Origin: Streptomyces hygroscopicus | GTDB lineage: Bacteria > Actinomycetota > Actinomycetes > Streptomycetales > Streptomycetaceae | Reading direction: 5' to 3' | NCBI GenBank assembly: GCA_002021875.1 | Contig: CP018627.1 | Location: 7,936,001 to 8,000,000, forward strand | Length of the DNA: 64,000 nt | In this document: one piece after another, positions 23,745 through 31,904 of the stretch | How the letters are laid out: every line of letters begins with the position of its first letter | How positions within the stretch are numbered: the first letter of the stretch is position 1 | The notes under the pieces: generated by a model | What the model saw: the letters and a program-made list of their open reading frames with translations, nothing else | Told to the model about the DNA's origin: nothing | The model's database searches: none | Position numbers and translations under genes: made by a program

Positions 23745-24596
23745 CTAGAAAAAGCGGGGATCGTCGAAGGCACCGCTCGCCACCAGGTAGACGTAGAAGT
23801 CCGCGACGGCGACGCTGATGAGAGAGGCCCAGGCCAGCTGCATATGGCGGGCGTTGAGCCCGCTCACCCAGCCCCAGAGCCGATAGCGCACCGGGTGCCG
23901 GGAGAAGTGCTTCATCCGGCCGCCGACGATATGGCGGCAGGAGTGGCAGGAGAGGGTGTACGCCCAGATCAGCGCGATGTTGGCGAGCAGCACCAGGGTG
24001 CCCAGTCCCATATGGCCCCAGCGGCCGTGCTCGTCCCGGAAGCCGAGCACGGTGTCATAGGTGAGGATCCCCGCGACGATCACCGCGAAGTAGAAGAAGT
24101 AGCGGTGGATGTTCTGCAGGATCAGCGGGAAGCGGGTCTCGCCGGTGTACTTGGCGCGTGGCTCGGCGACGGCGCAGGCGGGCGGCGAGGCCCAGAAGCC
24201 CCGGTAATACGCCTTGCGGTAGTAGTAGCAGGTGAGCCGGAACCCCAGCGGGAAGATCAGGATCAGCAGCGCGGGGGACAGGCCCCACCATGCGCCGAAG
24301 ATCTCCCAGTTGGCGCCGCCCTTCATGGGCACGCAGTTCTGGGCGACGCAGGGCGAGTAGAAGGGGGAGACATACGGCTCTGCGTAGTAGTCGTCCCCGG
24401 CGAAGGCCCGCCAGGTGGAGTAGACGATGAACGCGAACAGCCCGGCGGCGGTGATCGCCGGGGAGAGCCACCAGCGGTCGCTGCGCAGATGGCGGGCGGG
24501 GATGGCGGCGCGTGAGGCGCCGTGCACGCCGTGCGGGGCCGTCCCGCCGCCTGCGGGCGCGGGTGTGGTGGCTTGGGGGTCGGTGCCTGTGGCCAA
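23745..24596 (-). CDS. Membrane anchor of Sdh1-type succinate dehydrogenase
   Basis: This 283-residue protein has five likely transmembrane helices (about 45-62, 102-122, 160-183, 197-216 and 252-272), which differs from canonical SdhC/SdhD pairs. It matches the single large anchor of mycobacterial Sdh1 (Rv0249c, about 273 residues), shown structurally in M. smegmatis to hold a membrane-embedded Rieske-type [2Fe-2S] cluster. Here Cys217-His218-x-Cys220-x-His222 at the end of the fourth helix is the clear ligand candidate, with Cys83, Cys88 and Cys123 as others. The start is TTG at 24596-24594, supported by GGAG six bases before it. It is 15 bp upstream of sdhA. Confidence 0.85.
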   Translation of the reverse strand: MATGTDPQATTPAPAGGGTAPHGVHGASRAAIPARHLRSDRWWLSPAITAAGLFAFIVYSTWRAFAGDDYYAEPYVSPFYSPCVAQNCVPMKGGANWEIFGAWWGLSPALLILIFPLGFRLTCYYYRKAYYRGFWASPPACAVAEPRAKYTGETRFPLILQNIHRYFFYFAVIVAGILTYDTVLGFRDEHGRWGHMGLGTLVLLANIALIWAYTLSCHSCRHIVGGRMKHFSRHPVRYRLWGWVSGLNARHMQLAWASLISVAVADFYVYLVASGAFDDPRFF

Positions 24597-24671
24597 GGGG
24601 AACTCCGCGGTGGAGTGGTATGGGGGGACGATGGGGGGCGCCCCGACGACGGGAGGCGCGCCGGGCCGTCC

Positions 24672-24956
24672 CTAGGGCGCGTGGCGATCGCGCGCGCCGA
24701 GGCCCTCGTCGTCGACGTCCGACCACAGCGCACTGTTGTACGGCGCGTCGGGGACCGGAACCATCTCGGGGCGTGGTCGCTCCTCGGGAGCGGTCTCGCG
24801 CAGGAGGGCGAGGCTCTCGCGGAGGTGGTCCGCGTCGGTGCGGACACGGCGTATCTCCAGCCCGCCGGCGCCCACCCGCTGCTCCAGCCGGGAGACGGAA
24901 CGGACCAGGTCATCGAGACAGCGCTGGACGGCCGTCAAGTCGTCGGTCAAGGACAT
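24672..24956 (-). CDS. Small coiled-coil protein leading the sdh unit, unknown function
   Basis: This 94-residue protein has an N-terminal heptad pattern (residues 3-55: LTAVQRCLDDLVRSVSRLEQRV, then LRESLALLRE) predicting a helical coiled coil. A Pro-rich, acidic C-terminal half follows (APYNSALWSDVDDEGL). There is no membrane segment. It is 75 bp upstream of the membrane anchor gene on the same strand and is probably the first gene of the sdh transcript. A small accessory or assembly role in complex II is possible but only from position. I do not recognise a named family. Confidence 0.7.
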   Translation of the reverse strand: MSLTDDLTAVQRCLDDLVRSVSRLEQRVGAGGLEIRRVRTDADHLRESLALLRETAPEERPRPEMVPVPDAPYNSALWSDVDDEGLGARDRHAP

Positions 24957-25263
24957 GACTTGCCCTCACTTCCGCGGTTGCGGTTGGCGACGCTCATGCG
25001 ACAGCGAGTGTTACGCGCCACGGTCGTGGTTGTGAAGGGATCTGTCGGGATTGGCGGCGCCACCGGCGCGATTCCGCCGCCGCGCGCCGGAGTGCGCGCC
25101 CGCCGCATTGATCCGGTCGGGTGATCCTTTCCCCTCATGGCCGTCTCCATGGCCTTCTCGGCGTGCTGTCCCATGAACCGTCGCTTTGAGTGAGGAGTAT
25201 ATGCGATCAGCGTCACACTATGCCAAATGCGCATATATCCGTCACCCTGCGGAGGTACGAGCC
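24957..25263. other. 307-bp divergent intergenic region (sdh unit / LpqW-like gene)
   Basis: This should hold promoters for both directions. The part near 25195-25250 is AT-richer and includes a GAGGAG followed by ATG at 25201, in frame with the lipoprotein gene, and the palindrome ATGCGCAT at 25228-25235. No confident -35/-10 pair was found. Confidence 0.4.
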
Positions 25264-27381
25264 ATGCCCCTCACCAAGCGCCGCCGCGCCATGCTGCTCG
25301 CCGCGGGAGTGATGCTGCCGCTGCCCGTACTGACCGGCTGCAGCTCGGACGACGACGGCCCGCCGCCGCCCGCCGCCTGGGACATCGCCTCCGCGCCGCG
25401 CAGCGGGACCACCGGTACCGGCACCCTGCGCTGGGCCCTGGATGCGGCACCCACCACCCTCAACGCGTTTCAGAAGACCGCGGACACGGGCACCCAGCGG
25501 ATCGCGGGCGCCGTGCTGCCCTCCCTCTACACCCTCGACGCCCGGGGCCGGCCCCAGCGCAACGGCGACTATCTGACCGCCGCCGACGTCACCTCGTCCG
25601 ACCCCAAGCAGGTCGTGGTCTACAAGCTCAACCCCAAGGCGGTGTGGAGCGACGGCCGCCCGATCGGCGCGGAGGACTTCCAGGCCCAGTGGCGGGCGCT
25701 GCGCGGCACCGACGAGGCGTACGGGACGGCGCGCAACGCCGGATACGACCGGATCGCCAAGATCGAACCCGGGGACAAGGAGCACGAGGTCAAGGTCACC
25801 TTCGCCAAGCCGTACACCGACTGGCGCTCGCTGTTCACCCCGCTGTACCCGAAGAGCGTGATGGACAACCCGGCGGTCTTCAGCGCACCGGCGGCCAAGG
25901 GGCTCGCGGTCGGCGCCGGGCCCTTCATGGTGCGCGAGGTCTCGGACGGCTCCGTCACCCTGGTCCGTAACCCCCGCTGGTGGGGCGACCGGGCGCGGCT
26001 GAGCAGGGTGGTCTTCCAGGCGGTGCCGGCCGAGAAGCGGGCGGAAGCCCTGATCGCCGGGCGGCTCGATCTGGCCGAGGTGGACCGGGCCACCGCCCGG
26101 CGCATCCGGGCCACCGCCCCGGACAAGCGGGCCGCGGGCACCAAGCAGGGCTCCTCGGCCCCGGGCAAGGCGGGCGCGCCGGAGCCCTCCCTCGGCTCCG
26201 GCCGGGAGGCGGCCGGAGCCGAGGGAGGGGCCACCGGCGACACCGACAAGAACCGGTCGCAGACCCGGGCGCTGAGCAGGTTCACCCTGCGCAAGGCCCT
26301 GGACTCCGCCTACACCCAGCTCGCCCTCAACGGCACCAAGGGCCCGCTCGCCGATGAGCGGGTACGCCGCGCGGTGGCCCGCGCGATCGACCGGAAGGCC
26401 CTGGCGAAGCTGGTGCTGAAGCCGATGGGGCTGCCGTCCGAGCCGCTCGGCAACCATCTGCTCATGGCGGGCCAGCCGGGCTACAAGGACCACAGCGGCG
26501 CCCTCGGGGACAAGGACACCAACGCCGCGCAGTCGCTGCTGGCGGACGCGGGCTGGCGGGCGAGCGACGCCGGCCGGCAGAAGGCGCTCGACGGCAAGAC
26601 GGACGACCGGGGCAGGCGGCACAGCGCGCCGACCGCCACCGCCACGGACCCGGCCACCGACGGCGCCACGGACTCCGCCACCGGCATGGACCCCGCCACG
26701 GACTCCGCTACCGACAGCGCCTCCGGAAGCGCGTCCCAGAGCCCCTCCGGCACCGCTTCCGCCTCCGCCACGAACTCCGAGCGCCCCTCCGACGCCGCCC
26801 CCGCGGCCGGTGACGCCGGGCGGTCCGGACGGCTCGGGGAGGCGGCCGTCGTACGGAAGAAGGGACGGCCGCTGGTGCTGCGCTTCGTCCTCCCCGACGA
26901 CCGGACCGCCGCCCCGCTGAGCACGGTCGGCGAGCGCATCGCGCGGATGCTGGAGAAGATCGGCGTCCGGACCGAGATCACCAAGGTCTCGGGCGAGAGC
27001 TACTTCCGGGACCACATCGCCACCGGCGACTACGACCTGGCCCTCTACTCCTGGCCAGCCTCCGCCTACCCGGCCACCGACGGCCGCCCCATCTACGCCA
27101 AGCCGCAGCCCGCCGCCGACGGCTCCCTGGTCGTCGAGCAGAACTACACCCGGGTGGGCACCGACCAGATCGACCAGTTCTTCGACCAGGCACTCTCCGA
27201 GCTGGACGGCGGTGCCTCCCGTTCCCTGGTCAGCCGCGCGGACGCGCGGATCTGGGCGGCGGCCGGATCGATTCCGCTGTATCAGCGCCCCCAGTTGATC
27301 GCGATGCGCAAGGGCCTGGTCAACGCGGGCGCCTTCGGCTTCGCCACCCCCCGCTACCAGGACATCGGCTTCCGCCGCTAG
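25264..27381 (+). CDS. LpqW-like orphan ABC substrate-binding lipoprotein
   Basis: This 705-residue protein is a family 5 (oligopeptide-type) solute-binding protein. A signal peptide ends in a lipobox (LPVLTGC, Cys near residue 22), placing it on the outer membrane face. Binding-domain elements are visible: TLRWALDAAPTTLNAF, VWSDGRPIGAEDFQAQW, RRAVARAIDRKALA and a final YDLALYSWPAS. No permease or ATPase gene adjoins it. Its place next to typA matches Rv1165 (typA)-Rv1166 (lpqW) of mycobacteria, where LpqW influences lipoarabinomannan assembly rather than import. Two low-complexity insertions, near residues 280-335 and 450-525 (Thr/Ala/Asp/Ser repeats), interrupt the fold. ATG at 25264 has GGAGG upstream. 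Confidence 0.82.
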   Translation: MPLTKRRRAMLLAAGVMLPLPVLTGCSSDDDGPPPPAAWDIASAPRSGTTGTGTLRWALDAAPTTLNAFQKTADTGTQRIAGAVLPSLYTLDARGRPQRNGDYLTAADVTSSDPKQVVVYKLNPKAVWSDGRPIGAEDFQAQWRALRGTDEAYGTARNAGYDRIAKIEPGDKEHEVKVTFAKPYTDWRSLFTPLYPKSVMDNPAVFSAPAAKGLAVGAGPFMVREVSDGSVTLVRNPRWWGDRARLSRVVFQAVPAEKRAEALIAGRLDLAEVDRATARRIRATAPDKRAAGTKQGSSAPGKAGAPEPSLGSGREAAGAEGGATGDTDKNRSQTRALSRFTLRKALDSAYTQLALNGTKGPLADERVRRAVARAIDRKALAKLVLKPMGLPSEPLGNHLLMAGQPGYKDHSGALGDKDTNAAQSLLADAGWRASDAGRQKALDGKTDDRGRRHSAPTATATDPATDGATDSATGMDPATDSATDSASGSASQSPSGTASASATNSERPSDAAPAAGDAGRSGRLGEAAVVRKKGRPLVLRFVLPDDRTAAPLSTVGERIARMLEKIGVRTEITKVSGESYFRDHIATGDYDLALYSWPASAYPATDGRPIYAKPQPAADGSLVVEQNYTRVGTDQIDQFFDQALSELDGGASRSLVSRADARIWAAAGSIPLYQRPQLIAMRKGLVNAGAFGFATPRYQDIGFRR

Positions 27382-27469
27382 GGGTGTCCGACGGACCGTG
27401 ACGCCTGCGGCGGGCCGCTCCCCTCCCCGCCCCGGCCTGAAGCTGGGGCTCCGCCCCAGACCCCGGACC

Positions 27470-27510
27470 GGGGCTCCGCCCCTGGACCCGGGGTCCAGGG
27501 GCGGAGCCCC
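27470..27510. terminator. Perfect 19-bp palindrome after the LpqW-like gene
   Basis: Arms GGGGCTCCGCCCCTGGACC and its exact complement flank CGG. A partial copy of the left arm (GGGGCTCCGCCCC) also occurs about 25 bp earlier, at 27445-27457. The hairpin lies 88 bp after the lipoprotein gene and before typA, so it should end that transcript. Similar GGGGCTCCGCCCC elements are common between Streptomyces genes. Confidence 0.75.
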
Positions 27511-27682
27511 TGGTATCGGGAAGGGGCGGGGAGGGGAAAGATCCGGCGGGGACGGGCTGCGGCATCCGTCTCCGCGCCGTCCCCGTACCATGGGGGTGAG
27601 GCCGAGGCGTGATCAGCCCGGCGGAAGGCGCGTCGCACAAGGAGCGCGCCGCCACCCACGAAACCGGGAGAAGCGCGCTTCT

Positions 27683-29578
27683 ATGCCCACGCGCCACGAC
27701 ATTCGTAACGTCGCCATCGTCGCCCACGTCGACCACGGCAAGACGACCCTCGTCGACGCCATGCTCAAGCAGGCGGGTGCGTTCGCCGCCCACCAGCAGG
27801 TGGACGACCGGGTCATGGACTCCAACGACCTGGAGCGCGAGAAGGGCATCACCATTCTCGCGAAGAACACCGCCGTGAAGTACCACCCGGCGGGCGGCGG
27901 CGACCCCGTCACCATCAACATCATCGACACTCCCGGCCACGCCGACTTCGGCGGTGAGGTCGAGCGCGGTCTGTCCATGGTCGACGCGGTGGTCCTGCTG
28001 GTGGACGCCTCCGAGGGCCCGCTGCCGCAGACCCGTTTCGTGCTGCGCAAGGCGCTCCAGGCCAAGCTGCCGGTGATCCTGTGCATCAACAAGACGGACC
28101 GCCCGGACTCCCGGATCGACGAGGTCGTCAACGAGGCGTACGACCTCTTCCTGGACCTGGACGCGACCGAGGAGCAGATCGAGTTCCCGATCGTCTACGC
28201 CTGCGCCCGTGACGGCGTGGCCTCGCTGACCAAGCCGGAGGACGGCACCGTCCCGGCCGACAGCGACAGCCTCCAGCCGTTCTTCTCCACCCTGCTGGGG
28301 ACCGTCCCGGCGCCGGAGTACGACGCGGCCGCGCCCCTCCAGGCCCATGTCACCAACCTGGACGCGGACAACTTCCTCGGCCGTATCGCGCTGCTCCGGG
28401 TCGAGCAGGGCGAGCTGAAGAAGGGGCAGACGGTCGCGTGGATCAAGCGCGACGGCACCATCTCCAACGTCCGGATCACCGAGCTGATGATGACCGAGGC
28501 GCTCACCCGCAAGCCCGCCGAGGTGGCCGGCCCCGGTGACATCTGCGCGGTCGCGGGTATCCCGGACATCATGATCGGCGAGACCCTGGCCGACCCGGAG
28601 AACCCGATCGCGCTGCCGCTGATCACCGTCGACGAGCCCGCGATCTCGATGACCATCGGCACCAACACCTCCCCGCTGGTCGGCCGCGGCCCCGGCGGCA
28701 AGGGCGCCGACAAGTCGGCCGTGAAGGACCGGAAGGTCACCGCGCGGCTGGTCAAGGACCGGCTCGAGCGCGAGCTGATCGGTAACGTCTCGCTGCGCGT
28801 GCTGCCCACCGACCGCCCGGACGCCTGGGAGGTGCAGGGCCGGGGCGAGCTGGCGCTGGCGATCCTGGTGGAGACCATGCGCCGGGAGGGCTTCGAGCTG
28901 ACCGTCGGCAAGCCGCAGGTGGTCACCCGGGAGATCGACGGCAAGCTCCACGAGCCGATCGAGCGCATCACCATCGATGTGCCCGAGGAGCACATGGGCG
29001 CGGTCACCCAGCTCATGGGCACCCGCAAGGGCCGGATGGACAACATGTCCAACCACGGCTCCGGCTGGGTCCGCATGGAGTTCATCGTCCCCTCCCGCGG
29101 TCTGATCGGCTTCCGTACCGAGTTCCTGACCGCGACCCGCGGCACCGGTATCGCGCACTCCATCCACGAGGGCCACGAGCCGTGGTTCGGCGAGCTGAAG
29201 ACCCGCAACAACGGGTCGCTGGTGGCCGACCGCTCGGGCGCGGTGACCGCCTTCGCGATGACCAACCTCCAGGAGCGCGGCGTGCTCTTCACCTCGCCGG
29301 GCACCGAGGTGTACGAGGGCATGATCGTCGGCGAGAACTCCCGCTCCGACGACATGGACGTCAACATCACCAAGGAGAAGAAGCTCACCAACATGCGGTC
29401 CTCCACCGCTGATGTGACCGAGTCCCTGGTCCCGCCGCGGCTGCTCTCGCTGGAGCAGTCCCTGGAGTTCTGCCGCGACGACGAGTGCGTCGAGGTGACG
29501 CCGGAGACGGTGCGGATCCGCAAGCTGGTGCTGGACCAGAAGGAGCGCGCCCGCAGCGCCTCCCGCGCCAAGCGCTGA
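27683..29578 (+). CDS. typA: Translational GTPase TypA/BipA
   Basis: This 631-residue protein is a ribosome-binding GTPase related to EF-G and LepA, linked to ribosome assembly and stress adaptation. G1 AHVDHGKT is at residues 14-21, followed by G2 REKGITI, G3 DTPGHADF and G4 NKTDRPD. The BipA-specific C-terminal domain carries RKGRMDNMSNHGSGWVRMEF and SRGLIGFRTEFLT. ATG at 27683 starts MPTRHDIRNVAIVAH, as in orthologs; longer frames upstream are not coding. There is no clear partner operon. The sequence is highly conserved and gives a secure landmark for synteny with the mycobacterial typA-lpqW locus. Confidence 0.97.
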   Translation: MPTRHDIRNVAIVAHVDHGKTTLVDAMLKQAGAFAAHQQVDDRVMDSNDLEREKGITILAKNTAVKYHPAGGGDPVTINIIDTPGHADFGGEVERGLSMVDAVVLLVDASEGPLPQTRFVLRKALQAKLPVILCINKTDRPDSRIDEVVNEAYDLFLDLDATEEQIEFPIVYACARDGVASLTKPEDGTVPADSDSLQPFFSTLLGTVPAPEYDAAAPLQAHVTNLDADNFLGRIALLRVEQGELKKGQTVAWIKRDGTISNVRITELMMTEALTRKPAEVAGPGDICAVAGIPDIMIGETLADPENPIALPLITVDEPAISMTIGTNTSPLVGRGPGGKGADKSAVKDRKVTARLVKDRLERELIGNVSLRVLPTDRPDAWEVQGRGELALAILVETMRREGFELTVGKPQVVTREIDGKLHEPIERITIDVPEEHMGAVTQLMGTRKGRMDNMSNHGSGWVRMEFIVPSRGLIGFRTEFLTATRGTGIAHSIHEGHEPWFGELKTRNNGSLVADRSGAVTAFAMTNLQERGVLFTSPGTEVYEGMIVGENSRSDDMDVNITKEKKLTNMRSSTADVTESLVPPRLLSLEQSLEFCRDDECVEVTPETVRIRKLVLDQKERARSASRAKR

Positions 29579-29590
29579 CGCTCACGCCCG

Positions 29591-29625
29591 GGTGCCGGGT
29601 GCCGGGTGCCGGGCACCGGGCACCG
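29591..29625 (+). repeat. Heptamer array: 3x GGTGCCG then 2x GGCACCG
   Basis: Five contiguous heptamers begin 13 bp after the typA stop codon. GGTGCC pairs with GGCACC, so the array can fold into an imperfect hairpin and slip between registers. It may contribute to typA termination. Confidence 0.7.
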
Positions 29626-29703
29626 GGATCCGCTCCGTGCGCCGATGCGCACTCCGGAGCCGATCACGGAGCGTAGGCGCCCCCCTGTGCGTCAGTGAGC
29701 TGC

Positions 29704-29748
29704 CAACGGCCCGGACCTCCGCTTCCACGGCGGGGGTCCGGGCCGTTG
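29704..29748. terminator. Perfect 14-bp stem hairpin downstream of typA
   Basis: CAACGGCCCGGACC and GGTCCGGGCCGTTG flank a 17-base loop. It stands 126 bp beyond typA and is followed by TCATGTCAAG. It is the most likely transcription end for typA. Confidence 0.75.
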
Positions 29749-30112
29749 TCATGTCAAGAAGGTGCCAGTCAAGCGGTTATCCGGATCTGGGCGTCCGGGT
29801 ATCGGAGCCCAGACTCCGCATGATGTGTTAACAGTCCGTTTCGCGTGTGTCTGTCTGGGGCAGTTTTGTCCGGATTTCGAAGCTCCGCGCGTAGATGCTG
29901 TGACCAAAGCGAGACCCATAAGGTGTGGTTTAAGGGCCGGACGTGCTCAATCATGGGGTCCATTGAGCTCGGGTCAATGGGTCACACGCTGTGGGGAGCG
30001 CGGACCTACGAGCACATCTGGGGGGTTCCGGTCCCTTTCGCTGTCAGGGGTGTCAGCGTGTCTCCGGGCGCCCCCTCTCGTAGTGACAGTGGACTCCTGA
30101 GGAGGCAAACCC
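29749..30112 (+). other. 364-bp leader region of the Opp1 operon
   Basis: This non-coding stretch is relatively AT-rich, with TTTTGTCC near 29863 and GGTTTAAGG near 29928, and must contain the promoter of the oligopeptide transporter operon. A ribosome-binding GGAGG lies at 30100-30104. I could not fix the promoter or an operator with confidence. Confidence 0.4.
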
Positions 30113-31756
30113 ATGCGCGGTGCGCAGAGCGCCAAGTGGGTCGCGTTGGCAGCAGTTGTGGCGCTGGCCGCAACCGCCTGTGGTGGCGGCGACAGCGACA
30201 GCGGCAGCAATGACATGAACAAGGGCTCGGCGGACCCGAACGGGATACTCACCGCCCAGCTGAGCGAGCCGCAGAACCCGCTGCAGCCGGCGAACGCGAA
30301 GGAGAGCCAGGGCAGCCGCGTCCTCAAGCAGATCTTCGCCGGGCTGGTGGACTACGAGCCGGGCACCGGCAAGCTGGTGTACGTCAACGCGGAGTCGGTC
30401 ACCCCCAACAAGGACTCCTCTGTCTGGACCGTCAAGCTCAAGCCGGGCTGGAAGTTCCACAACGGCGAGACCGTGACCGCCAAGTCCTACGTGGACTCGT
30501 GGAACTGGTCGGCCAACGTGTCGAACAACCAGACCAACTCCAGCTGGTTCCAGGACATCAAGGGCTACCAGGACGTCCACCCTGACAAGGGCAAGCCCAA
30601 GGCCGACAAGATGTCCGGCCTCAAGGTCGTCAACGACAACGAGTTCAAGATCGAGCTCAACAGCTCGGTCTCGTACTTCGCCTACAAGCTGGGCTATGAC
30701 GTGTGGGCCCCGCTTCCCACCGGGTTCTTCAAGGACCCCAAGGGCTTCGGTGAGAAGCCGGTCGGCAACGGTCCCTACAAGTTCGTCTCCTGGGACCACA
30801 AGAAGCTGATCAAGGTCCGGAAGTTCGACGGCTACCAGGGCCCGAACAAGGCCAAGAACGGCGGCATCGACTTCAAGAACTACACCACCGCCGACGCCGC
30901 CTACTCGGACATTCGCTCGAACAACCTCGACTGGATCGAGCAGGTCCCGACCACCGCGCTGACCAACTACAAGTCCGACCTCGGCAAGCGCGCGATCGAC
31001 GAGGAGTACTCGGCGGTCCAGTCGGTCGTCCCGGCCTTCTACACCAAGCAGTTCAAGAACATCGACCCCAAGGTCATCCAGGGTCTGTCCATGGCGATCG
31101 ACCGTGACACGATCACCAAGACCGTGCTCCACGGCTCCCGGACCCCGGCCGACAGCTATGTCGCCCGCGGCGTGATCGGCTACAAGGCCGGTGCGCTCAA
31201 GGAGCAGGTCACCTACGACCCGGCCAAGGCCAAGGCCCTCATCAAGGAGGGCGGCGGTGTCCCGGGCAACAAGATCTCGATCCAGTTCAACGCCGACCAG
31301 GACCACAAGCCCTGGGTGGACGCGGTCTGCAACAGCATCCGCAAGGCCACCGGCGTCGACTGCGTCGGCGACTCCAAGCCCGACTTCCAGGCCGACCTGA
31401 ACGCGCGCGACAAGCACCAGGTCAAGTCGATGTACCGCGGTGGCTGGGTGCTCGACTACCCGGTCAACTCGAACTTCATGAGGGACCTGTACGGCTCCAA
31501 GGCGGCCGGTAACACCAGCGGCTACGCCAACAAGGAGTTCGACTCGCTTGCCGCCAAGGCCGACAAGGCCGCCACCCTGGATGAGACCGTCAAGCTCTAC
31601 CAGGAGGCGGAGCAGGTCCTCGCCAAGGACATGCCGGCGATCCCGCTGTGGTTCTACAAGGTCAACAGCGGCCAGTCCAACAAGGTCCTGGGGAAGATCC
31701 CCTACGGCCAGGACGGTGACCCCATCTTCACCGACGTCCAGGTGAAGAAGAAGTAA
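30113..31756 (+). CDS. Oligopeptide ABC transporter substrate-binding lipoprotein (Opp1)
   Basis: This 547-residue family 5 solute-binding protein is anchored outside the membrane by a lipobox (LAATAC, Cys near residue 23). The conserved start AQLSEPQNPLQPAN and the signature LKPGWKFHNGETVTAKSYVDSWNW identify the DppA/OppA group. It is Lys-rich for a high-GC protein, as expected of an extracytoplasmic peptide binder. It is followed by a 20-bp hairpin, two permease genes and two ATPase genes, making a full importer. The gene order differs from bldK; it is probably the second peptide importer that neighbours bldK in S. coelicolor. Ligand unknown. Confidence 0.92.
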   Translation: MRGAQSAKWVALAAVVALAATACGGGDSDSGSNDMNKGSADPNGILTAQLSEPQNPLQPANAKESQGSRVLKQIFAGLVDYEPGTGKLVYVNAESVTPNKDSSVWTVKLKPGWKFHNGETVTAKSYVDSWNWSANVSNNQTNSSWFQDIKGYQDVHPDKGKPKADKMSGLKVVNDNEFKIELNSSVSYFAYKLGYDVWAPLPTGFFKDPKGFGEKPVGNGPYKFVSWDHKKLIKVRKFDGYQGPNKAKNGGIDFKNYTTADAAYSDIRSNNLDWIEQVPTTALTNYKSDLGKRAIDEEYSAVQSVVPAFYTKQFKNIDPKVIQGLSMAIDRDTITKTVLHGSRTPADSYVARGVIGYKAGALKEQVTYDPAKAKALIKEGGGVPGNKISIQFNADQDHKPWVDAVCNSIRKATGVDCVGDSKPDFQADLNARDKHQVKSMYRGGWVLDYPVNSNFMRDLYGSKAAGNTSGYANKEFDSLAAKADKAATLDETVKLYQEAEQVLAKDMPAIPLWFYKVNSGQSNKVLGKIPYGQDGDPIFTDVQVKKK

Positions 31757-31770
31757 TCATCGGGACCGCC

Positions 31771-31815
31771 GGCCGGTGCCGCCGCTCCCCCCACCGGGGA
31801 GCGGCGGCACCGGCC
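31771..31815. terminator. Intra-operon 20-bp hairpin after the Opp1 binding-protein gene
   Basis: Perfect arms GGCCGGTGCCGCCGCTCCCC and its complement flank CCACC. It begins 14 bp after the binding-protein stop and ends 89 bp before the first permease. It probably acts as a partial terminator or 3' stabiliser, giving more binding protein than permease. Confidence 0.75.
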
Positions 31816-31904
31816 CGCAGGCGTGAGGCCCGCAGCTCATCCCCCCACCCGCGTGGCGCAGACGAGACGTGGCCCCCGCCGCCCCCCAACGGCATGGAGG
31901 CATG

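Noticed and set aside
25201..25263. Upstream ATG 25201 as start of the LpqW-like lipoprotein
   Set aside because: It has a ribosome-binding site, but it would add 21 residues before the basic signal-peptide start; the start at 25264 gives a normal lipoprotein signal.
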